Shown here: positions 9,121 to 18,572 of the stretch, piece by piece
Position numbering within the stretch: the stretch's first letter is position 1
Layout of the letters: the number at the start of each line of letters is the position of its first letter
Assembly (NCBI RefSeq): GCF_000010125.1
Contig: NC_007350.1
Span: forward strand, 1,488,001-1,552,000
Length of the DNA stretch: 64,000 nucleotides
Source of the DNA: Staphylococcus saprophyticus subsp. saprophyticus ATCC 15305 = NCTC 7292
GTDB taxonomy: Bacteria; Bacillota; Bacilli; Staphylococcales; Staphylococcaceae
Direction of reading: 5' to 3'
Notes under the pieces: generated by a model
What the model saw: only the letters and a program-made list of their open reading frames with translations
The model's database searches: none
What the model was told of the DNA's origin: nothing
Program-made: the position numbers and the translations under genes

Positions 9121-9726
9121 TTAAATCCATCCTTTATTTCTAGCAATATTCCATGCTTCAAATCGATTTTCGGCATCAAGTTTATCAATAATCGTAGATG
9201 TATAATTTCTAATTGTTCCATAAGATAAAAAGAGATGCTTGGAAATCTCTTTACTCGTATGGCCCTCACCTATCTCTCTTAAAACCAATTGTTCTTTAGG
9301 TGTTAATGGATTTTTTTCTTTAAATAGCGACGTCATCAGTGCTTCACTATATTCTTTTTCGTTATTCAATACTTTATAAATCGTTGTGACTAATTCATCT
9401 ATAGAGCGTTCTTTCAATACATAAGCATCTACATCGTTTGCTACCGCTGATTCAAAATAACCGGGTCTCTTGAATGTTGTAACTATAATTACTTTCACAT
9501 CAAGTTGTTGTTCTTTAATATTTCTCAATATTTCTAAACCTGTCATGCCAGGCATTTCAATATCTAAGATAGCAACCTGTGGTTGTCTTACTTTAATTAA
9601 TTCATACGCTTCTTTTCCGTTACCTGAACTTCCAACTACTTCTAACTGTTCATTTAAATTAATAAGCTGAACCATTGCTTCTCTTAACATCGTTTGATCT
9701 TCTGCTAGTATGATATTTATCATCAT
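9121..9726 (-). CDS. desR: NarL/LuxR-type response regulator (DesR-like)
   Basis: The 201-residue protein has a receiver domain with acidic pocket ED (residues 9-10), phosphoacceptor Asp in AILDIEMPG (about residue 55) and switch Thr/Lys in VIIVTT and VLKERS. A LuxR-type helix-turn-helix follows (LTPKEQLVLREIGEGHTSKEI region, about 140-195). Its ATG overlaps the stop of the kinase gene by four bases, so the pair is co-translated. The name follows the DesKR/YfiJK/LnrJK subfamily; whether it senses membrane fluidity or drugs is not readable here. The neighbouring ABC exporter is the probable target. Confidence 0.85.
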   Translation of the reverse strand: MMINIILAEDQTMLREAMVQLINLNEQLEVVGSSGNGKEAYELIKVRQPQVAILDIEMPGMTGLEILRNIKEQQLDVKVIIVTTFKRPGYFESAVANDVDAYVLKERSIDELVTTIYKVLNNEKEYSEALMTSLFKEKNPLTPKEQLVLREIGEGHTSKEISKHLFLSYGTIRNYTSTIIDKLDAENRFEAWNIARNKGWI

Positions 9727-10814
9727 GCGTCACCTCGAGATATTTTAATGGATATACATAAGCCATGATTCGATTGTATTTCAATCGATCCATTCATAAG
9801 GGCTACACGTTCTTTAATACTCTTCAAATCATGCTCTTTTAAATCATCCATACCAATCCCATTGTCAATAATAGTCAATGTAATATCATTTTGTGTCTCT
9901 GTTAATGAACCAGTTACCGATGTTGCATGAGCATGTTTCAACACATTATTAATTGCCTCTCTCAAAATCATCGCCAAAATAGCTTGTTTAGCTGGACTAA
10001 TACCTTTTGCTAGTTCGGCATTAAAAAATTCAAAATTTAAATTTGCATTTTTTAACAACGTTTCCATCGAAGCTACTTCTTCTTCAAATGACTGTATTTT
10101 CAAATCATTGACGATACTGCGAACTTTATTTAATGATTCCTTAGATATATTGTTAACTTCAATCATTTGTAATTTTGCTTTTTCTGAATCGCTATCAATC
10201 AGTTTGATTGCTAGTTCTGATTTTATGCTTGAACTTGCAAAAACATGACCTAACGTATCATGTAAGTCTTGTCCAATGCGATTTCGTTCTTGTTCGGCAA
10301 TGAGTACATTGATATGCTTATTCTTTTCTTCCAGTGCATTTTTCATTTTTATTGTTTCACTCTGTTTGAAGTTTCCAACCGTTATAAGTAATATAGCGAT
10401 ATGCATGACTGCTATAAAGCCTAAACTTAGCGGATCTGCGACATAAATTAAAATAAAATTAATAAGCATGACAACAATGAAAATTAAAAAGGCTATAGAT
10501 TTCATTTTCACTTTCAATACATATGGTAAAATAAATGAACTAAAGAAAAAGAATAAACTCGTCGCTGGCCCGACACTATAAACTAAATAAGTGATACCAA
10601 TATAATGTAAAATTAGAAAAGTATATATCATTTTCGTTGATAACACTTCCGTAAATATGGCCAAAGCAGTATATGAAATTGTAAAAATAATAAATATAAT
10701 AACATACATCCAATATGGCCCTTTTAAGTCAAATGTAAACAATGGTATCACTGCAAATATGAGATATACTAAACTCGATAAATCAATTACATTGACTTTC
10801 AATCTTTTAATCAT
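9723..10814 (-). CDS. desK: Sensor histidine kinase, HisKA_3 type (DesK-like)
   Basis: The 363-residue kinase has about five or six hydrophobic segments in residues 10-160, a linker coiled coil, the phosphoacceptor H in DLHDTLGH (about residue 186), and an ATPase domain with N box AINNVLKHAHA and G1 box IDNGIGM. This is the HPK7/DesK class, which usually pairs with a NarL-type regulator. Its start overlaps the permease stop and its stop overlaps the regulator start, both as ATGA. Membrane sensing is inferred from the lack of any large extracellular loop. Confidence 0.87.
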   Translation of the reverse strand: MIKRLKVNVIDLSSLVYLIFAVIPLFTFDLKGPYWMYVIIFIIFTISYTALAIFTEVLSTKMIYTFLILHYIGITYLVYSVGPATSLFFFFSSFILPYVLKVKMKSIAFLIFIVVMLINFILIYVADPLSLGFIAVMHIAILLITVGNFKQSETIKMKNALEEKNKHINVLIAEQERNRIGQDLHDTLGHVFASSSIKSELAIKLIDSDSEKAKLQMIEVNNISKESLNKVRSIVNDLKIQSFEEEVASMETLLKNANLNFEFFNAELAKGISPAKQAILAMILREAINNVLKHAHATSVTGSLTETQNDITLTIIDNGIGMDDLKEHDLKSIKERVALMNGSIEIQSNHGLCISIKISRGDA

Positions 10815-11545
10815 ATATCCACGTCTCTTCTCTTTTGAATAATAAGTGCAACTACTAAAAAGAGTATACTATAACCAACTAAAACAAAAAGTGATAAATA
10901 GTCTAGCGTCCCTCCTTTACCAATTTCATAAGCGACTTGCTTCAAATGGTAAGTCGGTGTGACATAAGCAATCTTGCGCATCCATTCAGGAAATTGACTT
11001 ACAGGAAACCATAGACCGCCAAGAATAGCTAAACTTAAATACAAAATATTACCAATACTACTTGCTTTTTGAATTTCATTGATTTGTGATATCAATACCC
11101 CAACAGATAAAAAAGTACTCGCCCCAATCCATAATATTAAACCGGAAAGTAACCAATCTGAAGTTGACATTTCAACACCTTTCATAAAGTGTGCGACAAT
11201 AAAAATAAGTAAGATGGCTAAAATAAATTGGAACATCATTTTAAAGACTTTAGCCATATAATATTGATGTGACTGTAGTGGTGTACGCATTAAATTTTTA
11301 TACCAACCTGTCGTCTTTTCATTAATTAAATCTATCGGGAATTGCATTAAACAAAAACTCGATAAACTAAATGCCGTCATACTATACATATATTCTTTAT
11401 AAAATGGTTTTTTCGCTTCTTCAGGCAAATCCAGTATAGATGTAAATAATAAATATAAAGCAAGTGGTACCAGTATAGATAGCACCAAATACACTTTCTT
11501 TCTAAATAATAATTGAATTTCTGTCTTTAAGTAATAAGTTAACAT
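10811..11545 (-). CDS. ABC-2 type exporter permease
   Basis: The 244-residue membrane protein has six predicted hydrophobic segments and the ABC-2 family layout, including a long first cytoplasmic section (WYKNLMRTPLQSHQYYMAK) and ILGGLWFPVSQFPEWM before the last helices. One subunit type is encoded, so the exporter probably works as a homodimer with the adjacent ATPase. The gene starts one base after the ATPase stop. In related yfiLMN/lnrLMN loci such exporters confer resistance to membrane-active compounds; the substrate here is unknown. Confidence 0.85.
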   Translation of the reverse strand: MLTYYLKTEIQLLFRKKVYLVLSILVPLALYLLFTSILDLPEEAKKPFYKEYMYSMTAFSLSSFCLMQFPIDLINEKTTGWYKNLMRTPLQSHQYYMAKVFKMMFQFILAILLIFIVAHFMKGVEMSTSDWLLSGLILWIGASTFLSVGVLISQINEIQKASSIGNILYLSLAILGGLWFPVSQFPEWMRKIAYVTPTYHLKQVAYEIGKGGTLDYLSLFVLVGYSILFLVVALIIQKRRDVDI

Positions 11546-11546
11546 A

Positions 11547-12413
11547 CTACTTCACCTCTTCTTTATTAAATACGGTTTCTAACAGACTTGCTTTATTGAT
11601 CTCTATTTCATTCAAATCGACATGTATCGAAATGAGATATTCAATGATCATTTGTACATCTGTCGTAGTTATCCGTATTTTATGATTCTCTAATGTATAT
11701 TCGAAGTGCTTACTAGATAAATTCGTTTCAACTTTGTCTTGGTATTTGCTTGGTAAACTAATGATTGATGTATGTTGACGTGTTCTTATCGTTTCCGGAT
11801 TGTCATTTAAAATCACACGTCCTTTTTCCAAAACAATTACTCGGTCAGCCATACGCTCTACTTCTTCTATATAATGGGAGGTGTAAAATATCGTTACCCC
11901 GTCGTCCTTCAGCTTCGTTACAACTTCCCAAAAATGGCCACGCATTTGTACATCCATGGCACTCGTCGGTTCATCTAAAAATATACATTGGGGTTTACCT
12001 ATAAGTGCGAGTGCAAAATCAAGAATCCGCTTTTGCCCACCCGATAATTTATTAGCATATTGATTTAATTGACTTTCATTAAAAAGTGTAATTTCACTAA
12101 ACTCTTTTAAAGTAATGGCATCCGTATATAAATGAGCAAACAGTTGGTAAAGTTCCTTTACTTTTATTAAATCTGGAAAATTTGTTTTTTGAAACATAAT
12201 CCCTAAATTCTTAGAATCCAATAATTGTGCCGTATCTAGTATTTCGGCTTTATTTGCATGTCGATCACCTATAATCATGTCTATAAGCGTAGATTTACCA
12301 GCGCAATTCGGTCCTATTAATGCAGTACAATGACCTTCATTTATATCAAACGTCACATCATCAACTACTTTTACTCGTTTATAAGTTTTAGTTAAATGTT
12401 TTATTTTAATCAT
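11547..12413 (-). CDS. ABC transporter ATP-binding protein
   Basis: The ATPase has Walker A GPNCAGKST (a Cys replaces the usual Gly/Asn), signature LSGGQKR, Walker B CIFLDEPTSAMD and the switch His in YTSHY. The first 200 residues are the nucleotide-binding domain and the rest is the C-terminal extension common in drug and lantibiotic exporters. ATG 12413 is chosen because AAAGGAGTG precedes it; a start at 12431 would overlap that site. It is the first gene of a four-gene operon with permease, kinase and response regulator. Confidence 0.9.
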   Translation of the reverse strand: MIKIKHLTKTYKRVKVVDDVTFDINEGHCTALIGPNCAGKSTLIDMIIGDRHANKAEILDTAQLLDSKNLGIMFQKTNFPDLIKVKELYQLFAHLYTDAITLKEFSEITLFNESQLNQYANKLSGGQKRILDFALALIGKPQCIFLDEPTSAMDVQMRGHFWEVVTKLKDDGVTIFYTSHYIEEVERMADRVIVLEKGRVILNDNPETIRTRQHTSIISLPSKYQDKVETNLSSKHFEYTLENHKIRITTTDVQMIIEYLISIHVDLNEIEINKASLLETVFNKEEVK

Positions 12414-12480
12414 TTTATACACTCCTTTCATTTCCTACTTTAAGTATGACGAATCTAATAGAAAGACAGTAGTGAATATT

Positions 12481-12508
12481 GTCATAAATTACATATGACA
12501 AATGTCAT
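12481..12508. promoter_or_regulatory. Palindromic candidate operator of the ABC/two-component operon
   Basis: ATGACAAATGTCAT at 12495-12508 is a dyad of six-base arms, and a further GTCAT at 12481 pairs with ATGAC at 12495. It lies about 70-95 bp upstream of the operon start. By position and symmetry it is a good binding site candidate for the co-encoded NarL-type regulator; this is inference. Confidence 0.5.
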
Positions 12509-12583
12509 TAAGTAAAATGAATATTATGAAATTATAAAGTTTACATAATATTATTATAGTTGTTTATATATTAGCTTTGGCAC

Positions 12584-12630
12584 AAAAAAATACTGCGCAG
12601 AAAGAAATTAATCTTTCTACGCAGTATTTT
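12584..12630 (-). terminator. Rho-independent terminator of the Cse60-like gene
   Basis: AAATACTGCGTAGAAAGA and its complement form a long stem with a short loop, followed on the minus strand by a T7 tract. It lies 19 bp after the stop codon. Confidence 0.9.
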
Positions 12631-12648
12631 CAATTAATGATATGCCAT

Positions 12649-12846
12649 TTAAATATCTTTTGTAAATGTTAAAAATGCATGAAATTCTTGCTCGTTAGCT
12701 GAAAATGTACGTTCTTCAACTTCACGTACAGTAGAATTTAATAATTTATAACCAGATATTTCGTCTGTTTTTAAATAGTTATTAATTTCTTTTTCTAAAT
12801 CATCTAGTGAAAGTGCTTTTAATGTTACTAATTTTACTTCTTGCAT
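12649..12846 (-). CDS. Small Cse60-like protein
   Basis: The 65-residue soluble protein has the pattern LEKEINNYLKTDE followed by strands (KLLNSTVREVE, FHAFLTFTK), which resembles the short Cse60/phage-encoded beta-alpha proteins of Bacillaceae. Its function is unknown; B. subtilis Cse60 is expressed in sporulation, which staphylococci lack, so the name should not be read as a role. ATGs and a GGGGATG ribosome binding region are normal, and its own terminator follows, so it is a monocistronic gene. Confidence 0.7.
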   Translation of the reverse strand: MQEVKLVTLKALSLDDLEKEINNYLKTDEISGYKLLNSTVREVEERTFSANEQEFHAFLTFTKDI

Positions 12847-13004
12847 GATTCCATCCCCTTATGATAAGTAAATTTTATTAAGTATATTATACTATAGGTT
12901 TATATTGCACACAAATTTTAAAGGTAATTAGTCAATCTTCTTCCCATTAATAAGTCAAAGTTGACTGATAAATTCGCTTGTTCTACAATTAAAGTTCACT
13001 AAAC

Positions 13005-13127
13005 ATGAGTGAGGTGATTATCTTCTTTAAGTCAAAAGAAGTGCGTGCGTTTATTATATACATTTTAGTAAGTCTTACATTAATCGTCTTATATTTAATA
13101 CCATTTTCGCACGCAATATTTGGTTAA
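13005..13127 (+). CDS. 40-residue single-pass membrane peptide
   Basis: The frame from ATG 13005 encodes 40 residues: a charged head (FFKSKEVR) and a strongly hydrophobic helix (AFIIYILVSLTLIVLYL), ending with a short FSHAIFG tail. Two hairpins follow at once, the second a classical terminator. No Shine-Dalgarno precedes ATG 13005; GAGGTGAT lies just inside the frame, so the real start could be a non-standard codon a little downstream. Size and layout recall small staphylococcal membrane peptides, including type I toxins, but no antisense RNA promoter was identified. Reality of the gene is inferred from the frame plus the terminator. Confidence 0.55.
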   Translation: MSEVIIFFKSKEVRAFIIYILVSLTLIVLYLIPFSHAIFG

Positions 13128-13154
13128 ACATTAGTTTCATCACTAATGTTTAAA

Positions 13155-13200
13155 GATAGAATGGCTCGTTAACTTTTACGAGTGCATTCTATCTTTTTTA
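13155..13200 (+). terminator. Rho-independent terminator of the 40-residue peptide gene
   Basis: GATAGAATG-GCTCGT pairs with ACGAG-TGCATTCTATC, followed by TTTTTT. A smaller hairpin (AAACATTAGT/ACTAATGTTT) lies directly before it at 13126-13153. Confidence 0.9.
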
Positions 13201-13285
13201 TTAAATCTGATAAATCTAATATAGCTTGAATAACTCAAATATTTGATCATTTTTTATTATTCTTATTGATACATACAAATTGGTA

Positions 13286-13298
13286 ACACACTGTGTGT
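13286..13298. promoter_or_regulatory. Unassigned palindrome upstream of the glnA terminator
   Basis: ACACACTGTGTGT is a perfect dyad with one central base, flanked on both sides by TTGGT. It lies in a 300-bp stretch between the peptide gene and glnA without any gene. No regulator is assigned. Confidence 0.25.
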
Positions 13299-13411
13299 AT
13301 TGGTTAATTACATGCTTTAAAAAAAGCGATACAGTTTTATAATTATTTTATTTTTATGACCATCTATAACTCGCTAAAGGTATAGTTGGTTATTTTTAAT
13401 GAGTGGGCGCA

Positions 13412-13459
13412 AAAAAGCAACCCAATCTATTCATAAAGAATAAATGGATTGCTTATATT
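13412..13459 (-). terminator. Terminator of glnRA
   Basis: On the minus strand AAGCAATCCATTTATTC pairs with GAATAGATTGGGTTGCTT with G-T wobble, followed by TTTTTTG. It lies about 30 bp after the glnA stop. Confidence 0.85.
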
Positions 13460-13487
13460 CCTAGTGTTTAACCCCTTTGTTTAGCAC

Positions 13488-14828
13488 CTAGTAAAGCTTG
13501 ATGTATTGTTCTCTTTCCCATTCAGAAACTTGAGTTCTGTAGTAATCCCACTCAATTGATTTAGAGTTAATAAATTGGTGATAGATGTGATTACCAAGTG
13601 CTTGTTTGATTGGTTCGTTGTCTCTCATTGCTTTAATTGCAGTATATAAAGTTGAAGGTAAATCTTGTATACCAACCGCTTCACGTTCTTCACGGTTCAT
13701 TTCATAGATATTTTGATTCACTGGTTCTGGTACTTCAAGTTTATTTTTAATACCATCTAAGCCAGCTTGTAATATTGCTGCTAATGCTAAGTAAGGATTG
13801 GCAGCCGGGTCTACTGAACGCACCTCAACACGTGTTGATAGTCCACGAGATGATGGCACACGAATTAATGGTGAACGGTTCTTACCACTCCATGCAATAT
13901 AACACGGTGCTTCATAGCCAGGAACAAGACGTTTATATGAGTTAACTAATGGATTACATACGCCTGTAAATCCACGTGCATTTTTTAAGATACCTGCTAC
14001 GAAATGGAAAGCATCTTTAGTCATTTGCATATCACCATCTGGATCAAAGAACGCATTCTCTTTACCTTTGAATAATGACATATTAAAATGCATACCGCTT
14101 CCGTTAACGCCAAATAATGGTTTTGGCATAAATGTTGCATGTAAGTTATGTTGACGCGCAATTGTTTTAACTACAAGCTTAAATGTTTGAATATTATCAC
14201 ATGCTGTAATTGCATCTGCATATTTGAAATCAATTTCATGTTGTCCAGGTGCAACTTCATGGTGACTCGCTTCAATATCAAAGCCCATATCTTCTAATTC
14301 TAATACAATATCACGACGACAATTTTCACCTAAATCCGTTGGTGCAAGGTCAAAGTAACCACCATCATCATTTAATTCTAATGTTGGCTCTCCTTTTTCA
14401 TCTAATTTGAATAAGAAGAATTCTGGTTCAGGTCCTAAGTTCAATTCAGAAAAACCTAATTCTCTCATATCATTTAAGACACGTTTTAAGTTTGCACGTG
14501 GATCCCCTTCAAATGGTGTACCATCTGTTTTGTAAATATCACAAATAAGTCGTGCAACTTTTCCTTGACCAGCAGTCCATGGGAAAATAACCCAAGTATC
14601 TAAATCTGGATATAAGTACATATCAGATTCTTCAATACGTACGAACCCTTCAATTGAAGATCCGTCAAACATCATTTCGTTATCTAATACTTTCTCTAAT
14701 TGACTTACTGGTACTTCAACGTTTTTAATAACGCCTAATATATCTGTAAATTGTAGTCGTAAGTATCTTACATTTTCCTCTTTAGCAAACTTATGAATAT
14801 CTTCTTTTGTAAATGAACGTTTTGGCAT
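13488..14828 (-). CDS. glnA: Glutamine synthetase type I-alpha
   Basis: The 446-residue enzyme makes glutamine from glutamate, ammonia and ATP and forms dodecamers. Visible motifs are [10 protein letters not shown], the metal-binding GPEPEFFLF, the ATP-region [12 protein letters not shown] and [11 protein letters not shown]. The short type I-alpha form lacks the adenylylation tail region and is controlled by feedback inhibition through GlnR. It lies 20 bp after glnR in the standard Firmicutes glnRA operon. Confidence 0.98.
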   Translation of the reverse strand: MPKRSFTKEDIHKFAKEENVRYLRLQFTDILGVIKNVEVPVSQLEKVLDNEMMFDGSSIEGFVRIEESDMYLYPDLDTWVIFPWTAGQGKVARLICDIYKTDGTPFEGDPRANLKRVLNDMRELGFSELNLGPEPEFFLFKLDEKGEPTLELNDDGGYFDLAPTDLGENCRRDIVLELEDMGFDIEASHHEVAPGQHEIDFKYADAITACDNIQTFKLVVKTIARQHNLHATFMPKPLFGVNGSGMHFNMSLFKGKENAFFDPDGDMQMTKDAFHFVAGILKNARGFTGVCNPLVNSYKRLVPGYEAPCYIAWSGKNRSPLIRVPSSRGLSTRVEVRSVDPAANPYLALAAILQAGLDGIKNKLEVPEPVNQNIYEMNREEREAVGIQDLPSTLYTAIKAMRDNEPIKQALGNHIYHQFINSKSIEWDYYRTQVSEWEREQYIKLY

Positions 14829-14848
14829 AATATATGTCCCCCGTATTT

Positions 14849-15217
14849 TTATTTAATAAAACGTGATAAGTCACCACGATTTATTGGAATTGCTTCTCGC
14901 TCTGGTTTCTGTGTAGCTTCAACTATCATTTGTTTTCTTGTCTCTTGTTCATCATCAGTAAGGTGATCTTGTTCATCATTAATAATTTGTTTAATACCTT
15001 TAATATTGAACCCTTTTTCAATTAACTTCTTAATTTCAAGTAAGCGTTCTAAATCATTTAATGAAAAAAGTCTTTTGTTTCCTTCTGATCGTTGTGGCTT
15101 AACGAGTTCATGTGTTTCATAATAACGAATTTGCCTAGCAGACAATTCACTTAATTTTGTTACAACACTCATAGGGAAAACGGGCATACTTCGTCGTAAT
15201 GTATCATTTGACTTCAA
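14849..15217 (-). CDS. glnR: GlnR, MerR-family nitrogen repressor
   Basis: The protein represses glnRA when glutamine is plentiful. The N-terminal winged helix-turn-helix carries [18 protein letters not shown], typical for MerR/GlnR, and the C-terminus is a glutamine synthetase-sensing tail. The start is TTG 15217, four bases after GAGGTGAT, giving 122 residues that begin [16 protein letters not shown] as in other GlnR proteins. A perfect GlnR box lies at the promoter, so the operon is autoregulated. Confidence 0.95.
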   Translation of the reverse strand: MKSNDTLRRSMPVFPMSVVTKLSELSARQIRYYETHELVKPQRSEGNKRLFSLNDLERLLEIKKLIEKGFNIKGIKQIINDEQDHLTDDEQETRKQMIVEATQKPEREAIPINRGDLSRFIK

Positions 15218-15248
15218 TCCGATCACCTCTACTTTTGAACTTGTAATA

Positions 15249-15277
15249 AATTTAGCATAATAATCAGATTAATTCAA
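15249..15277 (-). promoter_or_regulatory. Promoter of glnRA
   Basis: On the minus strand TTGAAT (15277-15272) and TAAATT (15254-15249) are 17 bp apart. The GlnR box lies immediately upstream of the -35 hexamer. Confidence 0.6.
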
Positions 15278-15282
15278 AGATA

Positions 15283-15299
15283 TGTAAGGTTTTCTAACA
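15283..15299 (-). promoter_or_regulatory. GlnR/TnrA box
   Basis: TGTTAGAAAACCTTACA on the minus strand matches the consensus TGTNAN7TNACA at every fixed position. It adjoins the glnR promoter, consistent with autorepression by GlnR. Confidence 0.88.
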
Positions 15300-15476
15300 T
15301 GAAGTTCTCATCCCTTGATATGACTACTTTCATCTGTTAATTCGTCGCCTTAAATCTATAATTATTAGAAAATTCCTTAAATTTATTCAAAAAAATCCAT
15401 ATGTGGGATTATAAATTAAAATAGCATGTATATACTATCTCTTTTTACAAAACATATATGGAAGTTCATTCAAAAA

Positions 15477-16721
15477 TCAAATCAATTGTTGTGATTTTAG
15501 ATTTCTCGCTGCTCTTGAGACAGCTAATTTTACGTGTTCATATGTTAATCCGCCTTGAACATAGGCTTCAAATGGCGGTCTAATTGGCCCATCAGCAGAA
15601 AGTTCAATAGAAGATCCTTGTACAAATGTCCCTGCCGCCATGATTACATCGTCTTCATATCCTGGCATATAAGCTGGCTCAGGACTGAAATGTGCATTAA
15701 TGGGAGAGGCTTGTTGTATACTTTGACAAAACTGAATCATTTGTTCTTTATTCTCAAAAGAAACCGTTTGAATTAAATCTGTTCGCGCTTCATCGTATCT
15801 TGGACTTGTTCGCATATCCATCTTCTCTAGAAGAAGACTTGTAAATAAAGCCCCTTTCAAACTTTGACTAACAACATGTGGTGCCAAAAAGAACCCTTGA
15901 TACATTTCTTGTAACGAATTGAGTGATGCACCTGCTTCTTTACCTATACCAGGCGCAGTTAGACGATAACCACAACGTGCAATTAAATCTTTTTTTCCTG
16001 CAATATAACCGCCGATTTTTGCTAAACCGCCACCTGGATTTTTAATTAATGAGCCTGCAATTAAATCCGCTCCACATTCAATAGGTTCACGTTCTTCTAC
16101 AAATTCACCATAGCAATTATCGACAAAAATAATGATTTCTGGATATTGCGCCTTAATTTGTTGTATGGCCTTTTCGATTAAATTTAAATTGATAGAAGGA
16201 CGTTGGTCATAGCCTTTGGAACGTTGGATAGCGATGACTTTTGTTCGACTATGAATTTGTTGCATTACCGTTTCTATATCTATATCACCATGTTTCAAAT
16301 CCACTTTATTATATTGGACACCATGTTCTTTAAGACTTTCAATACCATTGCCATTGATACCAATGACCTCTAATAAAGTATCATAAGGATTGCCAGTGAT
16401 ATATAATAACTCATCACCATGTTTCAAAGTACTTTGCAGCGCAATCGTGATTGCATGTGTACCAGAGATGATTTGAGGTCTAACTAAAGCATCTTCTGCT
16501 TTAAACGTGTGTGCATAAATTTCTTCAAGATGATCTCTACCAAAATCATCATACCCGTAACCTGTCGTCCCTTGTAAATCACTTTCAGTAGCTTTCACTT
16601 CATGAAACGCGTTAAGTACTTTTTCCTGATTAACAAAGGCGGTTTCTTCTATTGCTTTAAAATATGGCGCTAATGTAGCCTCTGTGTCCGCAATCAGTTG
16701 TTTCATCTCTTCCATTTTCAT
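15477..16721 (-). CDS. ynbB: PLP-dependent aluminium-resistance / methionine gamma-lyase-like protein (YnbB family)
   Basis: The 414-residue protein has the PLP enzyme fold: ISGTHAITIALQSTL near residue 85, VDNCYGEFVE at about 200 as the cofactor-binding strand, and the Schiff-base lysine in GSLIKNPGGG at about 230. The family stands near hflX in many Firmicutes; the true substrate is not established despite the database names. The gene follows hflX with about 10 bp and leads towards glnRA. ATG 16715 is an equally possible start. Confidence 0.88.
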   Translation of the reverse strand: MKMEEMKQLIADTEATLAPYFKAIEETAFVNQEKVLNAFHEVKATESDLQGTTGYGYDDFGRDHLEEIYAHTFKAEDALVRPQIISGTHAITIALQSTLKHGDELLYITGNPYDTLLEVIGINGNGIESLKEHGVQYNKVDLKHGDIDIETVMQQIHSRTKVIAIQRSKGYDQRPSINLNLIEKAIQQIKAQYPEIIIFVDNCYGEFVEEREPIECGADLIAGSLIKNPGGGLAKIGGYIAGKKDLIARCGYRLTAPGIGKEAGASLNSLQEMYQGFFLAPHVVSQSLKGALFTSLLLEKMDMRTSPRYDEARTDLIQTVSFENKEQMIQFCQSIQQASPINAHFSPEPAYMPGYEDDVIMAAGTFVQGSSIELSADGPIRPPFEAYVQGGLTYEHVKLAVSRAARNLKSQQLI

Positions 16722-16730
16722 AACTTCCTT

Positions 16731-17966
16731 CTATTCTTTTTTGTATCCTTTAACTTGATAATTAGCATTTATCTCGTCAAATACTAATTCTGATATCAAC
16801 GTATGTTGTTTTAAAAAGTATAAGCGATCTGCATTTGCACTCGGTACACTTTCTTCATAATAAGTAAGCACTTGTTTAATTTGATTAAATAACAATGATT
16901 TTACTTTCTCTATATCTTTTTCATCTTTACTAGAAACAAACACATGAGGTTTGTTTGTAGCTGGTAATGAGCCATCATGCAAATCTTTCTTGTTAAAAAT
17001 GATGGCCTGAGGTATTTGTCCCATATCTAAATCATTTACAATTTGATTAACGGTATCATATTGCGCGCGATATTCAGGATGACTACTATCGACAACATGT
17101 AATAATAAATCTGCATTTTTTGCTTCTTCTAAAGTTGATTTAAAAGCCGCTATAAGTGTTGTTGGTAGTTTTTGAATAAATCCTACTGTATCTGAAATGA
17201 TGAGATTAAAGCCGTCGTTTATCTGTATCTGTCTCGTTTTGGGATCAAGTGTGGCGAAAAGCAGTTTTTTTTCATAAGTAGATTCCTTTGCTAATGCATT
17301 AAACCAAGACGATTTCCCAGCATTAGTATAACCCACCAATGCTACTTGAAATACATGATTTTGTTCTCTTTTATTACGATAGCGTTCACGGTGTTCTACT
17401 ACCGTTTCTAATTGGTGTTTAATCTCATTCATTCTCGTTCTGATGTGTCTACGGTCCATTTCTAATTTCGTTTCACCAGGACCTCTTGTTCCGATGCCGC
17501 CACCTAGTCGAGACAAACTTCGGCCATGACCCTGCAATCTGGGCATAAGATAATCTAATTGCGCTAATTCTACTTGTAGTTTACCTTCTTTACTACGTGC
17601 GCGTAGAGCAAATATTTCTAATATAAGCTGCGTTCTATCAATTATTTTGACGTTTAAATTACCATTTAAAGTTTTGGATTGTGCAGTTGTAAGCTCATCA
17701 TTGGCTACAACAACGTCTATGTCATGAAATTCAACATATGCTTTAATTTCATCCAATTTACCTTTACCAACATAAAATTTATTGTCTACGTTAGTTCTAT
17801 TTTGGCTAAACTGTGCTTTTACGTTTAATTGGCATGTCTGAGATAAAGACGATAATTCTTCCATTGTTGACTCAAAGTTAAAGTCTTCATCCGTTTGAGC
17901 ATGTACTCCAACTAATATTGCTGTTTCTAAACTCTGTTCCGTTGTATATGTTTGTTGTTGGGTCAT
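16731..17966 (-). CDS. hflX: Ribosome-associated GTPase HflX
   Basis: HflX binds the 50S subunit and splits stalled or hibernating ribosomes. The 411-residue protein has an N-terminal HflX domain, the glycine-rich linker GGGIGTRGPGETKLE, and a G domain with Walker A GYTNAGKS, G3 DTVGF and G4 NKKD. The start at ATG 17966 follows AAGAGGTG by six bases; the GTG at 17975 lies inside that site. It is cotranscribed with ynbB and divergent from the peroxidase gene. Confidence 0.95.
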   Translation of the reverse strand: MTQQQTYTTEQSLETAILVGVHAQTDEDFNFESTMEELSSLSQTCQLNVKAQFSQNRTNVDNKFYVGKGKLDEIKAYVEFHDIDVVVANDELTTAQSKTLNGNLNVKIIDRTQLILEIFALRARSKEGKLQVELAQLDYLMPRLQGHGRSLSRLGGGIGTRGPGETKLEMDRRHIRTRMNEIKHQLETVVEHRERYRNKREQNHVFQVALVGYTNAGKSSWFNALAKESTYEKKLLFATLDPKTRQIQINDGFNLIISDTVGFIQKLPTTLIAAFKSTLEEAKNADLLLHVVDSSHPEYRAQYDTVNQIVNDLDMGQIPQAIIFNKKDLHDGSLPATNKPHVFVSSKDEKDIEKVKSLLFNQIKQVLTYYEESVPSANADRLYFLKQHTLISELVFDEINANYQVKGYKKE

Positions 17967-18070
17967 AACATGCACCTCTTTTCAAAGTATTCTTTGCCAT
18001 TCTATCATAGTGCCAAAATAAAGACTATAAACTTAAATTATGTTAAATTAATAAAAAGAGGTGAAGTATT

Positions 18071-18544
18071 ATGACTATTTACGACATAGAAGTACAAAAA
18101 CCAAATGGAGATGCTTATAAATTAGATGCTTATAAAAACAAAGTGATGTTAATTGTAAACACGGCTAGTGAATGTGGATTTACACCACAATTTGAAGGGC
18201 TACAAGCATTATATGATAAGTATAAAGATCAAGATTTCATCATTTTAGGATTCCCTTGTAATCAATTTGGTGGCCAAGAACCTGGTACAGGTGAGGAAGC
18301 TACTCAAAACTGTAAAATCAATTACGGTGTTTCTTTCCCAATGCATGAAAAAATTGATGTTAAAGGTGAACAACAACATCCTCTATTTAAATTTTTAACT
18401 GAAGCTCAAAATGGATTTTTCAATGAAAAAATAAAATGGAATTTCACTAAATTTTTAGTGGATAAAAATGGCGATGTGGTTCAACGTTTTTCACCACAGA
18501 AAAAACCAAGTCAATTGGAATCAGAAATTGAAGCATTACTATAA
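18071..18544 (+). CDS. bsaA: Glutathione peroxidase-like thiol peroxidase
   Basis: The 157-residue peroxidase reduces hydroperoxides. The catalytic Cys sits in [11 protein letters not shown] (about residue 37), where animal enzymes have selenocysteine, followed by [13 protein letters not shown] and the Trp motif [10 protein letters not shown]. Since staphylococci lack glutathione, thioredoxin or bacillithiol systems are more likely reductants. AAAGAGGTG precedes the ATG. It stands alone between hflX and hfq, with its own terminator. Confidence 0.92.
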   Translation: MTIYDIEVQKPNGDAYKLDAYKNKVMLIVNTASECGFTPQFEGLQALYDKYKDQDFIILGFPCNQFGGQEPGTGEEATQNCKINYGVSFPMHEKIDVKGEQQHPLFKFLTEAQNGFFNEKIKWNFTKFLVDKNGDVVQRFSPQKKPSQLESEIEALL

Positions 18545-18572
18545 CTGAAAATACAATTTCATATATGATATT

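Noticed and set aside
13005-13200. Assignment as a type I toxin-antitoxin pair
   Set aside because: No antisense promoter or complementary RNA was found; only the peptide shape fits.
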